Shown: piece by piece, positions 9,909 to 15,985 of the stretch | Numbering within the stretch: the first letter of the stretch is position 1 | Layout of the letters: the number at the start of each line of letters is the position of its first letter | DNA from: Roseomonas sp. OT10 | Lineage (GTDB): Bacteria; Pseudomonadota; Alphaproteobacteria; Acetobacterales; Acetobacteraceae | Assembly (NCBI RefSeq): GCF_020991085.1 | Contig: NZ_CP087720.1 | Span: forward strand, 186,001-250,000 | DNA: 64,000 nucleotides | Direction of reading: 5' to 3' | Notes under the pieces: model-generated | Told to the model about the DNA's origin: nothing | Databases searched by the model: none | Seen by the model: only the letters and a program-made list of their open reading frames with translations | Made by a program: the position numbers and the translations under genes

Positions 9909-9912
9909 ATGT

Positions 9913-10049
9913 CCTGCAGGGGAAGCCCTGCGGGCGACTTGTCCGGCCGCGTGTTTGGCAAGCGTCGTGGCCACCCGGAGGCCAAGAGCCCCGGTTGCCG
10001 GCCACCTTCTTCTGCCAAGCTTCGAGAGCCGCCTTCGGGCGGCTCTTTT
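9913..10049 (+). ncRNA. Small structured RNA candidate
   Basis: A transcript of about 135 nt is predicted between the promoter and a perfect terminator. Its 5' end folds into a 9-bp stem (9913-9921 with 9926-9934) closed by a GAAG loop. TTGGCA near 9955 can pair with TGCCAA near 10013, closing a middle domain. The only ORF (62 codons, start 9909) begins before the predicted transcript start, reads through the terminator and looks non-coding. I do not recognise an RNA family. A short leader peptide or a decayed gene remains possible. Confidence 0.45.
10025..10049 (+). terminator. Rho-independent terminator
   Basis: A perfect 9-bp stem AGAGCCGCC / GGCGGCTCT with a TTCG loop (10034-10037), followed by a T run (TTTT with the last stem base). 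The T run makes it a plus-strand terminator. It sits just beyond the stop of the convergent DUF3800 gene. Confidence 0.85.
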
Positions 10050-10050
10050 G

Positions 10051-10664
10051 CTATGGGATCTGGATCCCGTACCGTTCCCGCAGGCCAGTGGCGTTGAGCT
10101 CAGCGCCGACGATCCACTTCCGAGAATACGCCACCACGTCAGCCAACTGGAGCAGCCGCGAGGCAGACGAATCCAGCCGCGAAACCCGGTTCACGGCCCG
10201 GAACCGCCCGTCATTCCTCCGCGCCTTCCCGATCTCGGCTTCGAACGCCGGATGGTCGTATGGTGGTTCACGTCGGTGATCAGGTCGACGTTGCCGATGG
10301 TGTCGCGGCCGAGCACGTCCTGTTGGAAGCGCTTAAGCCCGATCTTCACGGTTTCGATCACCGCGTGAGCATAGAGCACCGGAGGCTCTCCACCGCGGGC
10401 CGGGATCTTCTGGTTGACGAGCACGAGCCGCCCTCGGGGCACTGCTGCCCAGAAACGCTGCAACAGGCTTTGGAGGTAGCTATCATCGAGCGCCGCCGCG
10501 TGAATCTCGTTCGCGCTAGGCTCCAGGAGATCGCTGAAGCATTTGTCCACGCGGCCGGCCTCACGCGCCAGCACGAGCACGCCCCCGAGATACAGGTCCC
10601 CGGCGCCGGCCGTGCCGTACTCATCGATAAAGCAGAGAACCTTCTTGTTGAGACCGGACGCCAT
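10051..10664 (-). pseudogene. DUF3800 family protein, frameshifted
   Basis: The 5' part (ATG 10664) begins with the DUF3800 signature LCFIDEYGTAGAG and stays open to 10191. The family's C-terminal part, SRLLQLADVVAYSRKWIVG, lies in another frame and ends at a stop at 10051-10053. The frame change is near 10255, where ITDVNHH should run on into YDHPAFEAEIG. Joined, the protein would be about 203 residues, close to the family size. DUF3800 proteins have an RNase H-like fold and are often found in defence and mobile regions. The gene starts 4 bp after the stop of the winged-helix gene upstream, so they form one operon. A sequencing error could also explain the shift. Confidence 0.75.
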
Positions 10665-10667
10665 GAC

Positions 10668-11207
10668 CTATCCCATAGTCGCGGCATCATTCTCTGCCGC
10701 TGCCGGAGGAGGGGTCCGTTTGGGTCGGAAGCCTGGGCGAGCCACGGCTTTTCGGCGTGCCTTATTCTCTTCCGCGACCTCGCGGAATGCCGGCTCCAGC
10801 TCTTTCAGCTTCGCGACCAAGCCCGACAGGTCGTACTCGTTGGAGATCTTGCCGCGGTTCAGGGCCCGCCGCTCAATCCGCCGCACGAAGCCTGATGCCT
10901 CCAGCTCGGCAATTCGACGCTGCACCTGCCGCTCGCTGAGGCTCAAGCGCTCTGCCAGGTCAGCCTTCTTCGGGAAGGGCTTCCGCCCTGCGTCCCACCA
11001 GAAGTCGGCCAGCTGCAGCAGCACCGCGAGCTGGGTCGGATCGAGCCCGAGCTTGCGCTGGGCGCGGAAGATCAGGGATGGCAGAATGCAGAAGCCCAGG
11101 TCCAGGACCTCCTGCCCCCACTTTTTTGTCGATGCTCGCGTCGGCTTCGTTTTCCCGCCCGCGGGTGGGGTGACACCCTCGGCTTCCGTGTTAGATTCAG
11201 TGCTCAT
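10668..11207 (-). CDS. Winged-helix DNA-binding protein
   Basis: A 179-residue protein with a central winged helix-turn-helix (ADLAERLSLSERQVQRRIAELEASGFVRR, about residues 80-108), like the DNA-binding part of plasmid replication or MarR-type regulators. The C-terminus is charged, with a Lys/Arg-rich tail. ATG at 11207 is preceded by AAGGAG; the frame is open to 11255 without a ribosome site. It is the first gene of a two-gene unit with the DUF3800 gene. It is likely a transcriptional regulator; target unknown. Confidence 0.7.
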   Translation of the reverse strand: MSTESNTEAEGVTPPAGGKTKPTRASTKKWGQEVLDLGFCILPSLIFRAQRKLGLDPTQLAVLLQLADFWWDAGRKPFPKKADLAERLSLSERQVQRRIAELEASGFVRRIERRALNRGKISNEYDLSGLVAKLKELEPAFREVAEENKARRKAVARPGFRPKRTPPPAAAENDAATMG

Positions 11208-11571
11208 CGCGCTCTCCTTGGGTGCCAAAATGCCCATGGAGAGCAAGCAGCTCAATGACCTCCGACCGGACGTTTTCGTCTCCTCCTACCAGTCGCAGGT
11301 GACCGGAAGTCTCGCGTCACTGGCGTCCAGACGTAAGTAGGACATACCGGCTAATCGGATGAACGGCGAAACTGATGAACGTAGGAACGGGGGATTACCG
11401 GTCGCAGATGTCCGGTCGGTTTGAGCAGAAGTCCGGCAGACATATTGGGGCGACCTCTGACATCCACGCCAGCCGCCGGACTGTCCTCGACGGCTGAGTT
11501 CATGGGCCCGGCTACCGTCTCGCGCGAATAGCCACAGGAGGCCAGTTCGCTCCGGCCGGTGGCCGCCCTGC
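11208..11571. other. Intergenic stretch, no supported gene
   Basis: One minus-strand frame (11351-11575) is open for 74 codons but has no family features. No terminator or RNA gene is seen. It must contain the promoter of the winged-helix gene and the 3' end of the kleisin operon. Confidence 0.4.
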
Positions 11572-12408
11572 TCACGCTCCGTAGTTTGCCCCTGGACGCG
11601 TATACAGGCGGATCGCCCCGAAGATCTCTTCCTGCACCATCTCTACCGCTCCGTTCCTGGCCAGCTCCAGCCCAGCCAGCAACGTGCTGGCGAGCGCCGC
11701 GCGGGCCTTCAGCGGCCTAGCCGGCTCCTCAGCCGGCAGTGGTGGGAGGAACAGAGCCAGGTCGCCACCCTGAGGATGGTGCCCTAGCACGGCGCGGATG
11801 TGCTCCAGGGCATCCGGGACTCTCCAGAGGTTCGGAATTGCGGGTCGGTAGGGCGGCGCTACTTCATCCTCCTGCCCTTCCCTCCCCTCCAGCATGACGA
11901 GGGTCGCCTCCAGGAACGCGACAAAGAGTTCCGCCTGTGGTTTTGGCGTCGCCCGCTCCTGATTGCCGCGCGCGAACACGTCCCAGCCGAGTTGCGGTCG
12001 TGCTGAGAGCCAGAAAGCTGCCGCCTTCATCGCAGCGAGTTCTTCCAACTGCCCGAGCCGTCGGTCCACCTCTGCCGCGGCCTCTTCGGCGGCCTGCAGA
12101 CTGGCGGGGGCGAGCAGCTGTGCCCGGAGCCGCAAGAGTTCGCTCGCCATCACCAGCCAGTCGGCCCGGCGCTCCAACCGGGCGAGACTGCCCTCCAGCG
12201 CGGCCACCAGCTGGTCGGTCAGAGGGATGATTGACAGTCGGCCGAGGTCGAGCTGGTGCCGGCGCACCATCTCCAGGAGAAAGTCGAGCGGCCCCTCGAA
12301 GCCCTCCACGCTGAGGTGAGGCATATCGGCCGGCCGAGGTCGCCCATCGGCGGCCTTCTCTTCCTGCCAGGGATCCTCAACCGCGGCCGCGGCGTCGGCG
12401 TCAGCCAC
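11572..12408 (-). CDS. ScpA-like kleisin (copy 1)
   Basis: A 278-residue protein with the N-terminal ScpA/kleisin domain. FEGPLDFLLEMVRRHQLDLG (about residues 36-55) matches the conserved ScpA helix that binds the SMC neck, and a long helical segment rich in Leu, Ala and Glu follows. ScpA normally joins SMC and ScpB in chromosome condensation; neither is seen here. GTG at 12408 is chosen because it overlaps the stop of the upstream gene by 8 bp, and the second copy at 63194 has the same arrangement. It is last in an antitoxin-toxin-recombinase-unknown-ScpA operon. A role in plasmid architecture or recombination is inference. Confidence 0.82.
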   Translation of the reverse strand: MADADAAAAVEDPWQEEKAADGRPRPADMPHLSVEGFEGPLDFLLEMVRRHQLDLGRLSIIPLTDQLVAALEGSLARLERRADWLVMASELLRLRAQLLAPASLQAAEEAAAEVDRRLGQLEELAAMKAAAFWLSARPQLGWDVFARGNQERATPKPQAELFVAFLEATLVMLEGREGQEDEVAPPYRPAIPNLWRVPDALEHIRAVLGHHPQGGDLALFLPPLPAEEPARPLKARAALASTLLAGLELARNGAVEMVQEEIFGAIRLYTRPGANYGA

Positions 12409-13138
12409 GACGCGCCCTGGCCGACCGGGGTGGTTTGTCCCGATTGTGCTTCTTGTCCCGAATGCCCTGCTTGTGCTGGATGGGCGCGATGGATCTGCGC
12501 GTGGGCTCATCGTCGTCGCCGCCCGCGTAGTCCGGCTGCAGGGTGAAGCTCAGGGCCGGCCAATTTCGGCGGAGTCGGCGCAGTGCCTGCCAGGGCGACC
12601 AGTCCGCTGACCAGAACTCGACGCGCAGCTCCGCCATCCGCCGCTTCCGGCCGTCGAGGGTGGGCTCCAGCTCCCGCACATGCCGCAGCGGGCGTGTCGT
12701 GCCCCAATGCGTCCAGAGCCAGATGCGGCTGTCTGGGTCGTCGGGCCCGAGACGCAGGATTCCGGGTGGGGCCGGCAGCAGGCGGTGCAAGTCGAAGGGG
12801 CAGCTATGGTCCGTGCCGATGCGGGCGATCGCCCGCTGGTGGTTGGCCGCCGCGGCATCCCGCAGCCGCCGGGCCAGGATCCGCGCGCCCTGCAGGCTGA
12901 TCGCCCGCTCACCCTCGGCTGGCGCCACGAGTGACAGAAACCAGTCCTCCTCCATGCCGTCGAAGTCCAGCACCCAGGGGATCACCCCTGCCCCGGCGGC
13001 TGCCGCCCGGAAGCGACCCATCTCCTCCGTCGGCCCGGTCACCACCAGCACATTGCGCAGCCAGTCGGTGTGCGCCGACGCCGGGAGCGCCGTCAGGTCC
13101 GGCGCGTCGTGGGCGGTCGGGGCAAGAGGGGCGGGCAT
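12401..13138 (-). CDS. Conserved unknown protein between recombinase and ScpA (copy 1)
   Basis: A 245-residue protein I do not recognise. It is strongly conserved with the paralogue at 62500-63201: shared blocks include GVIPWVLDFDGMEEDWFLSL (about residues 50-69), GARILARRLRDAAAANHQRA (about 83-102), CPFDLHRLLPAPPGILRLGP (about 112-131) and a Trp-rich EFWSADWSPWQALRRLRR block. A basic C-terminal tail ends in RARRG. No membrane segment or known catalytic motif is visible. It starts 10 bp after the recombinase stop and overlaps scpA. Repeated linkage to both genes suggests the three act together. Confidence 0.7.
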   Translation of the reverse strand: MPAPLAPTAHDAPDLTALPASAHTDWLRNVLVVTGPTEEMGRFRAAAAGAGVIPWVLDFDGMEEDWFLSLVAPAEGERAISLQGARILARRLRDAAAANHQRAIARIGTDHSCPFDLHRLLPAPPGILRLGPDDPDSRIWLWTHWGTTRPLRHVRELEPTLDGRKRRMAELRVEFWSADWSPWQALRRLRRNWPALSFTLQPDYAGGDDDEPTRRSIAPIQHKQGIRDKKHNRDKPPRSARARRG

Positions 13139-13148
13139 CCCCCCTGCC

Positions 13149-14246
13149 CTACAGGTCGAGCAGTCGGGCCGGGCTGTCCTGGGTGATCTTGGCCCGGCGG
13201 CGATAGCCTTGCGTGGTGGCGATGCTCTTCTGGCGGGTGTGGTGCATCACCTGCTCGTCCAGCGCGCCCTTCAGATAGGCCTCGGTGATGAAGCCGGCGC
13301 GCAGCCCGTGCGGCGAGAGGCGCTCGGTCTCATCCACGGTGAGGCTGGCGAGCTCGGCCCGCTTGCGCAGGATCCGCCACACGCTCTTGCTGTCGAGCCG
13401 TCCCTCGAGCACGCCGCGACCGCTGAGCCCGCGGAACACCGCGCCGTACTCGATCCGCGCCCGCCGCAGCCACTCCTCCATTGCCCGAACCGGGCAGGTC
13501 AGGGGATTGAGTCCCCGCGGGATGCCGACCGTGGCCCCCTCCCCTTCCTGGTCCCGCTTGGAGCGCAGGATCTGCAAGGTCATGCCCTCGGGCGTGAAGC
13601 GCAGCGCCTCGCGGTCGAGGGCCACCAGCTCGGAGCGTCGCAGCGCTCCTGCGAAGCCGGTCAGCAGCAGCGCCTTGTCGCGCAGGCCCGGCAGGTCGGT
13701 GCCGCAGGCGGCGAGCAGGCGCTTCACCTCGGCCGAGGTCAGGGCGGCGGCGGGCCGGGCCGGCTTGCCGTGGCTGGCGAGGATGCCGCGCAAGGTCATG
13801 CGGATGGCGGGGTGCCCGGGCTCGATCGGGTGACCGGTGCGCCGGTGCATCTCGGCGATCGCGGCGAGCCGGCGGCGCAGGCCGGAGCGGCCGAGCTGGC
13901 CGGCGAGGCTCGCCAGATACCCCGCGATCACCAGCGGCTCGGCCGGCAGCGGCGACACGCCACCCGCCTCGCACCAAGCCGAGAACAGGCTCCAGTCGGT
14001 CGCGTAGGCGCGGCGGGTGTTTTCGGACAGCGCCTTGCCGGCATAGCCGGACGCCTTGGCGACCGCTTCCCCGACGGGGCCGGAGAGTAGCGCCAGCACG
14101 GCGGCGGGGCTCTGGCCGGCGGCGGCGCGCAGCAGCGGCGTAGCCAGCACCGGGCGGTGCTCCGGCGGCAGCACCTCGCCTTCACGCGCCGACAACCTCG
14201 GATCCGCCGAACCCTCGGGCGGGGCGGCTTTATGGCCCTGGTTCAA
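13149..14246 (-). CDS. Tyrosine recombinase (copy 1)
   Basis: About 365 residues with the complete tyrosine-recombinase signature: Arg I in GALRRSELVALD, the HGLRAGF box (His-x-x-Arg), and the C-terminal HHTRQKSIATTQGY with the nucleophilic Tyr. The N-terminal SAM-like domain lies at about residues 50-140. The frame is open to 14846, but that extension only shadows the toxin-antitoxin genes. The TTG at 14246 overlaps the toxin stop (TTGA) and gives a length close to the second copy (351), so I use it; the exact start is uncertain. It likely resolves plasmid multimers or moves a local cassette. Confidence 0.85.
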   Translation of the reverse strand: MNQGHKAAPPEGSADPRLSAREGEVLPPEHRPVLATPLLRAAAGQSPAAVLALLSGPVGEAVAKASGYAGKALSENTRRAYATDWSLFSAWCEAGGVSPLPAEPLVIAGYLASLAGQLGRSGLRRRLAAIAEMHRRTGHPIEPGHPAIRMTLRGILASHGKPARPAAALTSAEVKRLLAACGTDLPGLRDKALLLTGFAGALRRSELVALDREALRFTPEGMTLQILRSKRDQEGEGATVGIPRGLNPLTCPVRAMEEWLRRARIEYGAVFRGLSGRGVLEGRLDSKSVWRILRKRAELASLTVDETERLSPHGLRAGFITEAYLKGALDEQVMHHTRQKSIATTQGYRRRAKITQDSPARLLDL

Positions 14247-14602
14247 GACCCGCCTGCCTCGGTCCTGGCGAGCTGGCTGAACCCGAACACGCCGAAGAAC
14301 AGCGCCGCCTGTGTCGCCAGCCACTCCGCCGGCGCCTCGCCCAGCCTGCCGGCAATGACGGAGCGGTCGAGCGTCGCCAGCTTGTCGAAGCGCACTACGG
14401 ACGGGACCTTCAGGCCGGTGCCCGCACCGGCCGCGAGCGGCGCCATGTCCGGTCCGCTGCGCGGCACCGAGGTGATGAAGCACACCACCAAGTCGGTGCG
14501 CCGGTCGTTGTCGCGCGACACCACCAGGGCCGGGCGCCGCTTGTCGCCGGACAGGTCGGTGAACGGGAAGCGGGTCAGGACGATGCTGCCGAAGGCGAAC
14601 AT
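14243..14602 (-). CDS. MazF/PemK-family toxin
   Basis: A 119-residue PemK/MazF endoribonuclease-type toxin. Family features are GSIVLTRFPFTDLSGDKRRP at residues 5-24, VVCFITSVPRS (about 38-48) and the C-terminal region with VRFDKLATLD. MazF toxins cut mRNA and are held by a cognate antitoxin. The ATG follows the antitoxin stop directly (TAGATG) and the stop overlaps the TTG of the recombinase, so it sits inside one operon. It probably stabilises the plasmid or the recombinase module. Confidence 0.88.
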   Translation of the reverse strand: MFAFGSIVLTRFPFTDLSGDKRRPALVVSRDNDRRTDLVVCFITSVPRSGPDMAPLAAGAGTGLKVPSVVRFDKLATLDRSVIAGRLGEAPAEWLATQAALFFGVFGFSQLARTEAGGS

Positions 14603-14821
14603 CTAACGCCCGGGCTTGGCCAGGTCGTTGTCGGTGTAGAGGTCCGGCTCGTCCTCGAGCCAGTCGAGCGCCCTGCCATCCTGGGCGATCCTGGCCATGG
14701 GCAGGCTCTCGGTGTCGGCGAGTTCCACCACGACGTGGACGCGGGTGCTTCCCGAGATGCCGCGTCGCGCGAGCTCGGCCGGAATGTCGCCGGCTTGGGC
14801 GTCGAGAACAATCTGCTGCAC
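14603..14821 (-). CDS. Antitoxin of the MazF-type toxin
   Basis: A 72-residue acidic protein directly upstream of the toxin. The N-terminus (LDAQAGDIPAELARRGI) and the acidic C-terminus (WLEDEPDLYTDNDLAKPGR) fit a small antitoxin whose C-terminal half wraps the toxin. ATG at 14821 is preceded by GGAGG (complement of CCTCC at 14828-14832). It is first in the operon and probably autoregulates with the toxin. The assignment rests mainly on position and size. Confidence 0.75.
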   Translation of the reverse strand: MQQIVLDAQAGDIPAELARRGISGSTRVHVVVELADTESLPMARIAQDGRALDWLEDEPDLYTDNDLAKPGR

Positions 14822-15212
14822 GGGTCACCTCCTTGCTGGCCAACACCCGGCCACCACGGTCCGGACCGCCTTCCTAACACGGCCGGGGCAGCGCCGGTCA
14901 TTGCACGCCCAGTCTACCGCAGGCAGCCAAAATAGGGCAATCGGCGTTCTCTTACTGTTAAATCCGATAATGACAGGTTATCGGGCGCGGCGGAGCGGTA
15001 ACCTTTTGATATTTGGTGCGGCGTGCCTGCAGGAGTTGCCTCCTCCGGACCGCGATGCGCGATGAGCCTGCCTTAAGGCAGGGCCGAGCGCGTTCATTTC
15101 ATCGCTTCCGGTTTGAACCGGCGGCCACATCGGAAGGAACGATCAGGAGGTGCCGCGATGTCGGGAAGGGTCCCGAGCTACGAAAGCCAGCTGGAGACCT
15201 CGAGTTAGAGGC
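14822..15212. other. Upstream region of the toxin-antitoxin operon
   Basis: It contains an inverted repeat at 14964-14984. On the plus strand an AGGAGG followed by ATG at 15158 opens a 16-codon ORF (MSGRVPSYESQLETSS) ending at 15208. This could be a short peptide or a gene start cut by the transposon inserted at 15213. No other gene is supported. Confidence 0.4.
14964..14984. repeat. Inverted repeat CCGATAA-N7-TTATCGG
   Basis: Perfect 7-bp arms (14964-14970 and 14978-14984) around TGACAGG, about 140 bp upstream of the antitoxin start. It is unusually AT-rich for this DNA. It could be an operator or a recombinase half-site pair. Confidence 0.5.
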
Positions 15213-15252
15213 CATAGCGTTGGTTGTCAGACAGACAACGCGAAGGGCGAAC
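15213..15252. repeat. Tn3-family terminal repeat, left
   Basis: Starts CATAGCGTTGGTTGTCAGAC and runs about 40 bp, matching the right end at 18960-18999 in inverted orientation with a few mismatches. No matching 5-bp target duplication flanks the element. Confidence 0.85.
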
Positions 15253-15270
15253 TTTTGACGAACACCGGGA

Positions 15271-15849
15271 TCATGGCGGAGGGGTGAGCGGTAGAGCGCC
15301 GGCTCGTCGCAGCTCACGATAGACGGTCGAGCGCCCGAGCCCGATCTGCCTGGCGGCCGCGGTCGGCGACAGGCCTGCGGCCACGAGCTTCAACGCCGCC
15401 TCGGCCCGGTCGCGATCGAGCGGTTGCCGGCCGGGGTGCCGGCCACGGGTCCGAGCGGCAGCGATGCCATCGCGCGTCCGCTCGGCGATCAGCCGGCGCT
15501 CGAAATGGGCGATCGCGCCGAACACGTGGAACACCAGCTCCCCGGCGGCCGAGGCGGTGTCGATCCGCTCCTCGAGGCTCAGCAGCGCGATGCCGCGCTC
15601 CTTCAGCATGGTGACGCTGGCCAGCAGCTCGGCCAGGGAGCGACCCAGCCGGTCGAGGCGCACCACGGCCAGCGTGTCGCCGCGCCGCGCGTATTCCAGC
15701 AGGGCGGCAAGGCCGGGTCGCTCCATCGAGCGACCGGAGCGGACATCGCTGAACACCCGGATGGCACCGGCCTGGCGCAGGCGCAGCTCCTGCCCGGCGA
15801 CGTCCTGGTCGCCGGTGGACACGCGTGCATAGCCCAGGACGTCGCCCAT
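15271..15849 (-). CDS. tnpR: Tn3-family serine resolvase
   Basis: A 192-residue small serine recombinase. The catalytic Ser lies in GYARVSTGDQD (about residues 6-16). The conserved Arg region is VVRLDRLGRSLAELL (about 63-77) and the E-helix is ERTRDGIAAARTRGRHPGRQ. A C-terminal helix-turn-helix follows (LSPTAAARQIGLGRSTVYREL). ATG at 15849 is chosen because the family sequence starts at GDVLGYARVS; the open frame to 16074 is noise. It is divergent from tnpA, and the 136 bp between them should hold the res site. It resolves cointegrates during transposition. Confidence 0.93.
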   Translation of the reverse strand: MGDVLGYARVSTGDQDVAGQELRLRQAGAIRVFSDVRSGRSMERPGLAALLEYARRGDTLAVVRLDRLGRSLAELLASVTMLKERGIALLSLEERIDTASAAGELVFHVFGAIAHFERRLIAERTRDGIAAARTRGRHPGRQPLDRDRAEAALKLVAAGLSPTAAARQIGLGRSTVYRELRRAGALPLTPPP

Positions 15850-15985
15850 GCCGTCCCCGAAACGCTCGGTTCCTGGACAGCCGGCGCGAGGCTGCGTGGT
15901 ACCGCCTGGAACCGTCCACAGACTACGTCTCCCAATCCAGGGGCGTCCACGATCATGATGCAGGGTTGGGGGACGGAAACACGCC
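15850..15985. promoter_or_regulatory. Presumed res site and divergent promoters
   Basis: The only non-coding DNA between divergent tnpR and tnpA, where Tn3 elements keep their resolution site and overlapping promoters. I could not define the three sub-sites by eye. Confidence 0.45.

Noticed and set aside
9909-10097. 62-codon plus-strand ORF within the small RNA candidate
   Set aside because: It reads through a perfect terminator hairpin, starts before the predicted transcript start and has no ribosome site. The RNA reading fits better.
14247-14846. Extended N-terminus of tyrosine recombinase copy 1
   Set aside because: The extra 200 codons lie antisense-frame over the clear toxin and antitoxin genes and are Arg/Gly/His-rich. 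The second copy has no such extension.
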